Source of the DNA: Rubrivivax sp.
Lineage (GTDB): Bacteria > Pseudomonadota > Gammaproteobacteria > Burkholderiales > Burkholderiaceae_C
Length of the DNA stretch: 12,573 nt
Direction of reading: 5' to 3'
Assembly: GCA_016719535.1 (NCBI GenBank)
Contig: JADJYX010000034.1
Span: 1 to 12,573, forward strand
Shown here: one piece after another, positions 1 to 7,421 of the stretch
Numbering within the stretch: the first letter of the stretch is position 1
Layout of the letters: each line of letters opens with the position of its first letter
Program-made: the position numbers and the translations under genes
Notes under the pieces: model-generated
The model's database searches: none
What the model saw: the letters and a program-made list of their open reading frames with translations, nothing else
Told to the model about the DNA's origin: nothing

Positions 1-1300
1 GGTGCCGCCCGAGGCCAGCGCATCGCAAACTCGTCGCGCTGGCCGCGCTGGGGCCGGCATCGCCGGCGCCGGCGAGGGGGACGGCATCGCCCCGCTGCGC
101 CAACTGCTGCGCCAGCGCGGCGGCACCGGCCAGGCGCGCAGCCTGGTCTTCGGCGACCGCCTGCCGGCGATCGCCGCCGCGCAGCTGGGCGGCACGATGT
201 GCCGCCGCGCTGGATATTGCGATGCGATGGCACCGGGCCCGCACATCGGCTCGGCGCTGCTGCCAGCGGCGCTGGCCGCCGTCGAGGTTGCGCGGCGGCT
301 GCAGCGGCGCGCCGAAGCTGCTGGCGGCGCTGGTAGTGGGCTGCGGGGTCGGCGCGCGCTCAACCTCGACGAATCGCAATACGACGGCTTCGACCCCACC
401 GGCGTGGCCGTCGGCTTTGCATCGACCGCCGCCGCCTGCCGTGTGCTGGGGCTGGATGCGAAAGCAGCCGCTCAACGCGCTGGGCCTGGCCTTCAACCGC
501 TGTGGCGGCAGCTTCCAAACAACATCGACGGCACGCTGGCGGTGCGCGTCATCCAGGGCTGGGTGGCCGCGACCGGCATCGAGTGCGCAATGGCGACCGC
601 CGGCATCACCCGGGCCGGTCAACTTCCTCACCGGCGTCTACGGCTATCCGCACCTGTACGGGCGCGACCGGCTGGCGCCGGCGGCCCCGTGGTGGCAGGC
701 CTGGGCACCGGTGGCGGCTGCTGCGCATGATGTTCAAGCCCTACCAGGCTGCGGCGCACGCGAGGCTGACCGCCTGGTGCTGGACCTGGTGCACGACCTG
801 GACCTGAAGCCGAGGACGTGGCGCGCATCGAGATCCGCCAGCGCCGTATTCGCACAAGCTGGTCAGACACCCCTGGCGGCTGGGCGACAACCCGCGTGTC
901 AATGCGCAGTTCAGCGCGCAATATTGCGCCGCCAATGCGGTGGTGCGGCGCGGCTCGACGCTGCAGCATTTTCGCGTCGAGGCCATCAGCGACCCGGCGG
1001 TGCTGGCGCTGATCGACCGCGTGGTGACGGTCGGCGACCCGGCGCTGGATGCCCGCGGCCACGCCGCGTCGACGCGTCGACCTGACGCTGAACAGCTGGC
1101 CAGCGCCACCACCGCGAGCTCGACATCGCGCCCGGTTTCCCAGGCAACGACCTCAACGATGCGCAGCACCTGGCGCTTTGCCGACTGCGCGGCCGATGCG
1201 CCGCATCGCTGCCGCCGGCGCAGGGCGAGGCCTTGCTGGCGGCCATCGAGGCCTGGGCGGCCTGGCGGACGCCTGCGAACTGGTGGTTGCTGGTCGCCTG
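1..1300 (+). pseudogene. MmgE/PrpD-family protein, 5'-truncated by window edge, many frameshifts
   Basis: Stitching the three + frames gives a recognisable MmgE/PrpD-family protein (the fold of 2-methylcitrate dehydratase and relatives). Recognisable stretches in order are LGGTMCRRAGYCDAMAPGPH (about 190-245), NLDESQYDGFDPTGVAVGFA (about 362-422), ALGLAFNRCGGSFQ (about 475-520), FLTGVYGYPHLYGRD (about 625-670), the frame-1 run HKLVRHPWRLGDNPRVNAQF (from 853), and LDIAPGFPGNDLND (about 1120-1160). The reading frame changes roughly a dozen times, for example near 295, 358, 466, 520, 612, 715, 745, 812, 850, 1065, 1110, 1185 and 1250. Each segment keeps good family-like sequence, so the defects are single-base indels rather than long decay. 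The start lies outside the window and the 3' end is approximate. The substrate cannot be told. A BoxR-like regulator follows. Family assignment is confident; whether the gene is truly broken in the organism is uncertain. Confidence 0.75.
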
Positions 1301-1395
1301 AACCGCGCGCAGCACCCGCCTGCACCGGCTTGCCGGGTGGGGTGTGATGCTGCATCATTGCTCGCATCGGGCCAGATCGGCCCTGATCAGCTGCC

Positions 1396-2328
1396 GTGAC
1401 CAGCGTTTTTCTGCAGAATCCGGGGCCCCACCACCGCAGGCGGCGAGAAGAGGCCCCCGACAAGAACCCCTTCCTGGTGTCGCTGGGTGAACGCGTGCGC
1501 GCGCTGCGGGCGCCGCGGCATGACGCGCAAGGCGGTGGCGCTGGCGCCGATGTCTCGAACGCCATCTGGCCAATCTCCGAATATGGTGTCGGCAATGCGT
1601 CGATCCTGGTGCTGCTGCAGGTGGCCGGTGCGCTGCAATGCAGCGCTGGGCGAACTGCTGGGCGACGTCACCACCTCCAACCCCGAGTGGCTGCTGCTGC
1701 GCGAGTTGCTGGAACACCGCGACGAAGCCACGCTGCGCCGCGTGCGTGGCCGTGGGCCAGTGCTGGGCACCGGTGGCGCCAATGCCGCCGACCCGCAGTC
1801 GCGCAGCACGCGCGTGGCGCTGGTGGGCTGCGCGGCGCCGGCAAAGGCACGCTGGGTCAGATGCTGGCCGACGACCTGGGCTATCCGCCGTCGAACTCAG
1901 CCGCGAGATCGAGAAGTTTGCCGGCTGCAGCATCAGCGAGATCCAGGCGCTGTACGGCATGAATGCCTACCGCCGCTACGAGCGCCGCGCGCTGGAAGAG
2001 GCGATCCAGATCTATCGAGGCGGTCATCGCCACACCGGGCGGCATCGTCTCCGACGCGGCCACGTTCAACCTGCTGCTGGCGCATTGCACGACGGTGTGG
2101 CTGCAGGCGTCGCCCGAAGACCACATGTGGCGCGTGCAGGCGCAAGGCGACCTGCGGCCGATGGCCGCCAGCCCGGAGGCCATGGACGACCTGCGGCGCA
2201 TCCTCTCCGGCCGCGCGGCCTTCTATTCGAAGGCCGAATTCCGGCTCGACACCAGCACGCAGGCGCTCGAGCCGACCTTCATCGCGCTGCGCAAGCTGGT
2301 GCGCGAGGCGCTGGGGTTGCCGGCCTGA
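1396..2328 (+). pseudogene. boxR: BoxR-like XRE-family regulator with shikimate kinase-like domain, frameshifted
   Basis: Across frames this reads as a BoxR-type regulator: an N-terminal XRE helix-turn-helix fused to a shikimate-kinase-like P-loop domain. Such proteins control the aerobic benzoyl-CoA (box) pathway and are thought to sense benzoyl-CoA through the kinase-like domain. Visible pieces are NPFLVSLGERVRALR (frame 1), MTRKAVALA (frame 2), EYGVGNASILVLLQVAGALQ (frame 1), LLGDVTTSNPEWLLLRELLE (frame 2), the P-loop GLRGAGKGTLGQMLADDLGY (frame 1), ELSREIEKFAGCSISEIQAL (frame 3), then TPGGIVSDAATFNLLLAHCT through to the stop at 2326-2328 without further shifts. A GTG at 1396 opens the first frame, but the true start is not certain. 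About six frame changes lie between 1500 and 2020 and none after. No other box genes are in the window. The shifts may be sequence error. Confidence 0.75.
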
Positions 2329-2368
2329 TCGACTGGGGGGAGACTCTGGAGCCGGGGCTGCACCGGTG

Positions 2369-2704
2369 CTACCCCTCAGCGACCGCGCGCTGCAAGGCTT
2401 CGGTCGCCCACTGATTCAGGCTCTTGCCCTGCGACTGCGCGGCCACGATGGCGCGGCTGTGGATCTCGGGCGGCACCCGCAGCAGCAGCTTGCCGGAAGC
2501 GGGCTTCTCGGGCTCGATGCCTTGTTCTTCGCAGTCACGCAAATAGTCCTTCATCGCCGCTGCAAACTCGCGGCGCAACTGCGCCACCGTCTCGCCGTGA
2601 AAGCTGATGATGCTGCGCAGGCCCAGCACGCGGCCGACGAAGATGCCATCGCGTTCGTCGAATTCGATCCGTGCCGTATAGGCACCGTGATGCATCACGT
2701 TCAT
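2369..2704 (-). CDS. hicB: HicB-family antitoxin
   Basis: This 111-residue protein is the antitoxin of a type II HicAB pair: it binds and blocks the HicA ribonuclease and represses the operon. The N-terminal half has the partially degraded RNase-H-like HicB fold (YTARIEFDERDGIFVGRVLG, then the LRREFAAAMKDYLRDCEEQG helix). The C-terminal half carries a ribbon-helix-helix type DNA-binding segment (KLLLRVPPEIHSRAIVAAQ ... KSLNQWATEALQRAV). The ATG at 2704 was chosen because it overlaps the hicA stop as ATGA, typical for translational coupling. A second in-frame ATG at 2695 is possible. The gene ends with TAG about 40 bases beyond the end of the boxR-like gene, which converges on it. The order toxin first, antitoxin second is the usual one for HicAB. 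The sequence looks intact. Confidence 0.9.
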   Translation of the reverse strand: MNVMHHGAYTARIEFDERDGIFVGRVLGLRSIISFHGETVAQLRREFAAAMKDYLRDCEEQGIEPEKPASGKLLLRVPPEIHSRAIVAAQSQGKSLNQWATEALQRAVAEG

Positions 2705-2955
2705 GGCTTGACTCCGGCCCGTTCCAGCAGTTCGCGCGCTTCCTCGACCTGATAGCGCCTGGCCTCCTTGCCTGGGTGCGGCCGGTGGCAGCGCCACTGC
2801 AGGCCCGCCAGTTCGATCCTCACCCGTGAGCCTTCGCGTTCGGTCACCGTGCCCCCGAGCCCCTTGATCAGCGACTCGATGTCCGCGAAGACGATGGATG
2901 CGGACGTCGGCTTCGCGAAGATCGCGGCCAACGTCTTGCGGTGACGGGCATTCAC
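2701..2955 (-). CDS. hicA: HicA-family mRNA interferase toxin
   Basis: This 84-residue protein is a HicA toxin, a double-stranded-RNA-binding-like fold that cleaves mRNA when HicB is lost. The GTG start at 2955 gives NARHRKTLAAIFAKP at the N terminus, the usual beginning of the HicA subfamily whose members start MNSKHRKTL. The conserved ADIESLIKGLGG helix, the GSRVRIEL strand and the CHRPHPGKEARRYQV segment follow, and the family's functional His lies in this last block. The C terminus ERAGVKP is also typical of the subfamily. An ATG at 3039 would add 28 residues without family resemblance and is less likely. No clear Shine-Dalgarno precedes the GTG. The stop overlaps the hicB start by four bases, so the two form one operon transcribed away from hlyB. 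Confidence 0.88.
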   Translation of the reverse strand: MNARHRKTLAAIFAKPTSASIVFADIESLIKGLGGTVTEREGSRVRIELAGLQWRCHRPHPGKEARRYQVEEARELLERAGVKP

Positions 2956-2975
2956 GTCAGTGACGATAGCATAAA

Positions 2976-2985
2976 GTGATATCAC
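2976..2985. promoter_or_regulatory. Candidate HicB operator: perfect 10-bp palindrome upstream of hicA
   Basis: GTGATATCAC is a perfect 10-bp palindrome centred about 25 bases upstream of the hicA GTG. On the - strand it is followed directly by TTTATGCTATCGT, which contains weak -10-like hexamers (TATGCT, or TGCTATCGT as an extended -10). This placement, over or just upstream of the -10 region, suits autoregulation by the HicB ribbon-helix-helix domain. Binding is an inference; only the palindrome and its position are seen. Confidence 0.4.
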
Positions 2986-3121
2986 ACGCTCCGGCGCAAC
3001 GCCGGCCGGCCCCACCCCGTAAACCTTGACACCCTGCATGTCCGGGATGCGCCCGCAAGACGGCTAACGCATAGACTGTGTCCACAACGACGCCGCTCGC
3101 CACCCGCCTGGCGCAGCGCAC

Positions 3122-3130
3122 AGGGAGGGA
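3122..3130 (+). promoter_or_regulatory. Strong ribosome binding site deciding the TTG start of hlyB-like gene
   Basis: AGGGAGGGA ends six bases before the TTG at 3137. It is the best Shine-Dalgarno in the area, and the frame has no nearby in-frame ATG supported by a comparable site. Confidence 0.7.
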
Positions 3131-3136
3131 GTCAGT

Positions 3137-5398
3137 TTGATCCGTCAAGCCGTGCGGCCCGGCGCCGAGGCCGCACCCCCCTTCTTGCCCGCATCGGCTG
3201 CCGCAGCCGAGGGCGCCACGCCACCGCTGCCGCCGCCGCAGCCACCTGCTGCTGCGCTGCAGGCCCTGGTGCTGGTGGCGCGCCTGCACCATGTGGCCGC
3301 CGACGCCGCCACCCTGACGCATCAACTCGGCCTGGCGCCGGGAACCCCGGTGGGGGTGGACGAGCTACTGCTGGCCGCCCGCCATCTGGGCCTGAAGGCC
3401 CGCTGCGTGCAGACATCGGCCGACCGCCTGGCCCTGACCCCACTGCCGGCCCTGGCGCTGATGAACGATGGCAGCACCCTGGTGCTTGCACAAGCCGATG
3501 CGGCGCGTGTGCTGCTGCAGCGTACGGGCAGCGCCGACCCTGCCGTGCAGCGCCCCCAAGTGCAGGCGCTGCAGGCCTTTGCCGAAGGCTGGACCGGGCG
3601 GCTGATCCTCATCGCCAGCCGCGCCAGCCTGGCCGGCGAGCTGGCCAAGTTCGACTTCAGCTGGTTCATTCCCAGCCTGGTCAGGCACCGCCGGCTGCTG
3701 GGCGAGGTGCTGCTGGTCTCCGTGTTCCTGCAGCTGTTTGCACTGGTCTCGCCGCTGTTCTTCCAGGTGGTGATGGACAAGGTACTGGTGCACCGCGGCC
3801 TGAGCACCCTCGACGTGCTGGTGACCGGGCTGGTGGTGGTGATGCTGTTCGAATCGCTGCTGACGGCCTTGCGCGCCTATGTCTTCAGCCACACCACCAG
3901 CCGCATCGACGTGGAGCTGGGCTCACGCCTGTACCGCCACCTGCTGGCGCTGCCGCTGGCCTACTTCCAGGCGCGGCGGGTGGGTGATTCGATGGCTCGC
4001 GTGCGAGAGCTGGAAAACATCCGCAGCTTTCTGACCGGCAACGCGATGACGCTGGTGCTGGATGTGGTGTTCTCGCTGGTCTTCATCGGCGTGATGCTGC
4101 TCTACAGCGTCAAGCTCACGCTGATCGTCCTGGTCAGCCTTCCGCTGTACCTGGTGCTGAGCCTGGCCGTGGTGCCGGTGCTGCGGCACCGCCTGGACGA
4201 GAAGTTCGCCCGCGGCGCCGAGACCCAGGCCCTGCTGGTGGAGAGCATCACCGGCGTGCAGACGCTCAAGGCCAGCGCGCTGGAGCCGGCTTTTGCGCGC
4301 CGCTGGGACCAGCAGCTGGCAGCCTATGTCTCGGCCGGCTTCAAGACGCAGAACCTGGCCACCGTGACCCATGAGCTGGTCAACCTGATCGGCAAACTGG
4401 TGTCGGCGGCCGTGCTGTGGTTTGGCGCGCACGCGGTGATGGCCGGCGAGCTGACCGTGGGCATGTTCGTGGCCTTCACGATGTTCAGCAACCGAGTGGC
4501 CCAGCCCATCATGCGCATTGCGCAGATGTGGACGGATTTTCAGCAGACGGGCCTGTCGGTGCGGCGGCTGGGCGACATCCTGAATACGCGCACCGAGACC
4601 CCGGCACAGGCCGCGGCCCAGCTGCCGCCGCTGCAGGGGCGCATCAGCTTCGAGGGCGTGAGTTTTCGCTACCGGCCCGAGGCACCGCCGGTGCTGCATG
4701 GCATCAGCCTGGACATCAAGGCCGGGGAGGTGATCGGTATCGTGGGTCGTTCCGGGTCCGGCAAGAGCACGCTGACCAAGCTGGTGCAGCGCTTGTACGT
4801 GCCGGAGCAGGGCCGGGTGCTGGTGGACGGCATCGACATCGGCCTGATCGACGCCGCCCAGCTGCGCCGCCAGGTGGGCGTGGTGCTGCAGGAGAACTTG
4901 CTGTTCAACCGCAGCGTGCGCGAGAACATCGCCATCGCCGACCCGGCCGCCCCGCTGGAGGCGGTGATGCACGCCGCCCGCCTGGCCGGCGCGCACGACT
5001 TCATCAGCGAGCTGCCCGAAGGCTACGACACCGTGGTTGGCGAACAAGGCACGGGCCTGTCGGGCGGGCAGCGCCAGCGCATTGCCATCGCACGGGCGCT
5101 GTTTACCAACCCGCGCATCCTGATCCTGGACGAAACCACCAGCGCGCTCGACTACGAGAGCGAGGCCATCCTGCAGCGCCACATGGCCCACATCGTCAAA
5201 GGCCGCACCGTGATCATCATCGCCCACCGGTTGACGGCGGTGCGCCAGGCCCATCGCATCATCGCCATGGACAAGGGCAAGATCGTCGAGGCCGGCCCGC
5301 ACGAGGCCCTGCTGCGGCACAAGGGCTTGTACGCCCATCTGTGGCGCTTGCAGACCGCCGTGCCGGACGCAATGGGCAGCCCAGGAGGCGGTTCATGA
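3137..5398 (+). CDS. Type I secretion permease/ATPase (HlyB-like, C39-like domain)
   Basis: This 753-residue inner-membrane ABC exporter would power one-step secretion of an unfolded RTX-type protein, together with the HlyD-like adaptor downstream and a TolC-type outer-membrane channel not in the window. Domains in order: a Pro/Ala-rich N-terminal extension (residues 1-38), a C39-peptidase-like domain (about 39-160), an ABC transmembrane region (about 175-460) and the ATPase (about 490-740). The C39-like domain has ALQALVLVARLHHV where a peptidase would have its catalytic Cys, and the only Cys (90) is misplaced. It is therefore a substrate-binding CLD as in HlyB, and no leader cleavage is expected. 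ATPase motifs are complete: Walker A GRSGSGKST (537-545), signature LSGGQ (641-645), Walker B with D665-E666, H-loop His697. The TTG start is supported by the ribosome binding site at 3122. The stop overlaps the next gene by ATGA. It is intact; the family usually has 700-730 residues, and the excess is the N-terminal extension. Confidence 0.95.
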   Translation: MIRQAVRPGAEAAPPFLPASAAAAEGATPPLPPPQPPAAALQALVLVARLHHVAADAATLTHQLGLAPGTPVGVDELLLAARHLGLKARCVQTSADRLALTPLPALALMNDGSTLVLAQADAARVLLQRTGSADPAVQRPQVQALQAFAEGWTGRLILIASRASLAGELAKFDFSWFIPSLVRHRRLLGEVLLVSVFLQLFALVSPLFFQVVMDKVLVHRGLSTLDVLVTGLVVVMLFESLLTALRAYVFSHTTSRIDVELGSRLYRHLLALPLAYFQARRVGDSMARVRELENIRSFLTGNAMTLVLDVVFSLVFIGVMLLYSVKLTLIVLVSLPLYLVLSLAVVPVLRHRLDEKFARGAETQALLVESITGVQTLKASALEPAFARRWDQQLAAYVSAGFKTQNLATVTHELVNLIGKLVSAAVLWFGAHAVMAGELTVGMFVAFTMFSNRVAQPIMRIAQMWTDFQQTGLSVRRLGDILNTRTETPAQAAAQLPPLQGRISFEGVSFRYRPEAPPVLHGISLDIKAGEVIGIVGRSGSGKSTLTKLVQRLYVPEQGRVLVDGIDIGLIDAAQLRRQVGVVLQENLLFNRSVRENIAIADPAAPLEAVMHAARLAGAHDFISELPEGYDTVVGEQGTGLSGGQRQRIAIARALFTNPRILILDETTSALDYESEAILQRHMAHIVKGRTVIIIAHRLTAVRQAHRIIAMDKGKIVEAGPHEALLRHKGLYAHLWRLQTAVPDAMGSPGGGS
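5383..5388 (+). promoter_or_regulatory. Ribosome binding site of hlyD-like gene
   Basis: AGGAGG lies six bases upstream of the ATG at 5395, inside the end of the transporter gene. It fixes the start of the adaptor and shows translational coupling. Confidence 0.75.
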
Positions 5399-6792
5399 CC
5401 GCCCAGGTGACCCCATTGCGCCACCCGGCCATCGAACTGCTGGCGCGCTACCGCGCCGTCTTCGCGGCCGCGTGGGCCGCGCGCAAGGAACTGGCCGGAC
5501 CCAGTCGCCTGGCCGACGAAGCCGCCTTTCTTCCGGCGGCCCTGAGCCTGCAAGAAACGCCTGTGCACCCGGCGCCGCGCCGCGCGCTGTGGGCCATCAT
5601 GGCCTTGTTCAGCCTGGCGCTCGCCTGGAGCTGGTTCGGCCAGCTGGACATCGTGGCCGTGGCACCGGGCCGCATCATCGTCAGTGACCGCACCAAGGTC
5701 GTCCAGCCGCTGGAGCCCGGCGTCGTCCAGGCCATCCACGTAAAAGACGGCGATGTGGTGCAGGCCGGCCAGCTGCTGATCGAGCTGGACCCCACGCAGG
5801 CCGCGGCCGACAGCCGTGCGGTGCACGAGCAGGCGCGCGCGTCGGCGGCCGAAGCGGCCCGCACCAAGGCCCTGCTGGCTGCACTGCAAGGCCAGGCCTA
5901 CCAGCGCAACCCGGCCGATGCCCAGCAGCAGGCCGAATGGTCTGACATCCAGGCCCGTCTGGCGCGGCTGGACGCCGAAGCCCAACGCCGCCATGCCGAG
6001 GCCGCTACCGTGCAGCAGGTGATCGCCAAGCTGCAGGCCACGCTGCCGCTGGCACGCCAGCGAGAGGCCGACTTCCAGGCGCTGACGGCGCAAGGCTTTA
6101 TCAGCGGCCACGCCGGCCAGGACCGCATGCGCGAGCGCATCGAACTGGAACGCGACCTGGCCACGCAACAAGCCCGGCTGCAGGAAGCCCAGGCCGCGCT
6201 GGGCGAAACCCTCCAGAACCGCGAGGCCTACCGCGCCGAAACGCGGCGCACCCTGAACGACCGCCTGGCCAAAGCCACGCTGGAACTGGCGCAACTGGGC
6301 CAGCAGCGCGCCAAGACGCAGAACAGGGAACAGCTGATGCGACTGACCGCGCCGGTGACCGGCACCGTGCAGCAGCTGGCCGTGCACACGCCCGGCGGCG
6401 TGGTGACCGCAGCGCAGCCGCTGCTGGTCATCGTGCCCAGCGGCGCCGAGGTCACGGCCGAGGTGATGCTGGAGAACAAAGACATCGGCTTCGTGCGCGA
6501 AGGGCAGGAAGCACAGGTCAAGGTGGATACCTTCAACTTCACGCGCTATGGGCTGGTGCCGGCGACGGTGCAGCGTGTTTCGGCCGACGCGGTGATTGAC
6601 GAACGGAGGGGGCCGGTCTTTGCGGCCATGCTGACCCTGCAGCGCGAGGTGATGGACATCGACGGCACACCGGTCCGGCTGGCGCCGGGGATGACGGTCA
6701 CAGCCGAGATCAAGCTGGGGCGTCGGCGGGTGGTGGAGTTCTTGCTGAATCCCCTTCAAAGGGTCACTGCCGAGGGCATGAGGGAACGGTGA
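5395..6792 (+). CDS. Type I secretion periplasmic adaptor (HlyD family)
   Basis: This 465-residue membrane-fusion protein links the ABC exporter to the outer-membrane channel. It has a cytoplasmic N-terminal segment (1-61), one transmembrane helix (about 62-82, RALWAIMALFSLALAWSWF), then GQLDIVAVAPGRI, the standard entry to the first half of the lipoyl-like domain (about 95-132, EPGVVQAIHVKDGDVVQAGQ). A long Ala/Gln/Arg-rich coiled coil follows (about 135-335), then the second lipoyl half (RLTAPVTGTVQQLAVHTPGG) and a C-terminal beta-barrel ending with the family's LAPGMTVTAEIKLGRRRV and LLNPLQR. The length is typical for HlyD and LapC-type adaptors. The ATG at 5395 overlaps the hlyB-like stop and has AGGAGG in front. 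Base composition is G/C rich like the transporter and changes sharply just after its stop. Confidence 0.95.
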   Translation: MTAQVTPLRHPAIELLARYRAVFAAAWAARKELAGPSRLADEAAFLPAALSLQETPVHPAPRRALWAIMALFSLALAWSWFGQLDIVAVAPGRIIVSDRTKVVQPLEPGVVQAIHVKDGDVVQAGQLLIELDPTQAAADSRAVHEQARASAAEAARTKALLAALQGQAYQRNPADAQQQAEWSDIQARLARLDAEAQRRHAEAATVQQVIAKLQATLPLARQREADFQALTAQGFISGHAGQDRMRERIELERDLATQQARLQEAQAALGETLQNREAYRAETRRTLNDRLAKATLELAQLGQQRAKTQNREQLMRLTAPVTGTVQQLAVHTPGGVVTAAQPLLVIVPSGAEVTAEVMLENKDIGFVREGQEAQVKVDTFNFTRYGLVPATVQRVSADAVIDERRGPVFAAMLTLQREVMDIDGTPVRLAPGMTVTAEIKLGRRRVVEFLLNPLQRVTAEGMRER

Positions 6793-6857
6793 TTGAAACG
6801 AATGGGCGTCTTGATTCGTGAATGCATGGCCCATTGCTGCTGACAGCACTTTGATCT

Positions 6858-7421
6858 ATGGAGATTTGCTTGAAGACGATGAAAATCATGGCGTGGTTGC
6901 TGGCAATGCTTTTGGCGGGTCTTTATCTCGTTCAGTATGTTTGGGCCGGAATGGACAAAGGGCAGCCGCAAGCGCGTGGAGAGGCGCTCTGGCGGATCGC
7001 ACAGCCTCGCCTTCAACGGCTGGTCTTGCCATACGGGATGACGGCACGGGTCATCGGAGTGCTTGGTGGCCGAAGCACCTGTCCATGGATCAATTTTCAG
7101 CAGCTTTGGGGCAGGTGCGCCATTGTTACCATTGATCTCCTTGATGCTCAAGGCGTCCGTGAGGACGAGTTTGTTCAACTCACGCGACGGTTGTCGATGG
7201 AGTTGACGCAGCCCTGTCAATTCCTACAAATGACTGGCCCAACCGACAAGGATTACCGAATTTTGGAATGCGCTAAGAACTCGACGATTCAACTCATCAC
7301 CACGAGAGTTTTTCTTATTGTCCCAGGTCCGGGAGGGCTAGACAACGTGAACCACCCGACGATGTGGAATCGAAGGCTTCTTCGATCACTGGCGGTCTAT
7401 ACAACCAAGGGAGAAATTTGA
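6858..7421 (+). CDS. Small membrane-anchored protein of unknown function next to RTX gene
   Basis: I do not recognise this family. The 187-residue product has one hydrophobic helix near the N terminus (about 9-30, MKIMAWLLAMLLAGLYLVQY, flanked by Lys) and an otherwise soluble part. A signal anchor or an uncleaved leader facing the periplasm is likely. Cys residues at 75, 87, 120 and 138 could form disulphides there. A second ATG at 6879 (MKIMAW) gives a more usual signal-like start; neither ATG has a convincing ribosome binding site, so the start is open. The stop TGA is immediately followed by the ATG of the next gene with no gap, implying co-translation with the RTX-type ORF. Codon use is much less G/C biased than in hlyB/hlyD. 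Position and topology fit an immunity or accessory protein for the secreted product, but this is inference only. Confidence 0.7.
   Translation: MEICLKTMKIMAWLLAMLLAGLYLVQYVWAGMDKGQPQARGEALWRIAQPRLQRLVLPYGMTARVIGVLGGRSTCPWINFQQLWGRCAIVTIDLLDAQGVREDEFVQLTRRLSMELTQPCQFLQMTGPTDKDYRILECAKNSTIQLITTRVFLIVPGPGGLDNVNHPTMWNRRLLRSLAVYTTKGEI
7407..7413 (+). promoter_or_regulatory. Ribosome binding site of RTX-type ORF
   Basis: AAGGGAG lies eight bases before the ATG at 7422, inside the end of the preceding gene. It supports this start and tight coupling of the two genes. Confidence 0.65.

Noticed and set aside
3026..3031. TTGACA as the -35 of a promoter for the secretion genes
   Set aside because: No acceptable -10 is found 16-18 bases downstream; the weak TAGACT at 3072 is much too far away.
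3923..5338. A 471-codon open frame on the - strand opposite the transporter
   Set aside because: His/Gln-rich shadow of the HlyB-like gene, with no motifs and no ribosome binding site; the + strand has complete ABC motifs.
6801..6835. Inverted repeat AATGGGC ... GCCCATT after the adaptor gene as a terminator
   Set aside because: Only seven pairs around a 21-base loop and no T-run follows; not convincing as a terminator.
5152..6849. A 565-codon open frame on the - strand opposite the adaptor
   Set aside because: Shadow frame; the + strand HlyD-family protein explains the region fully.
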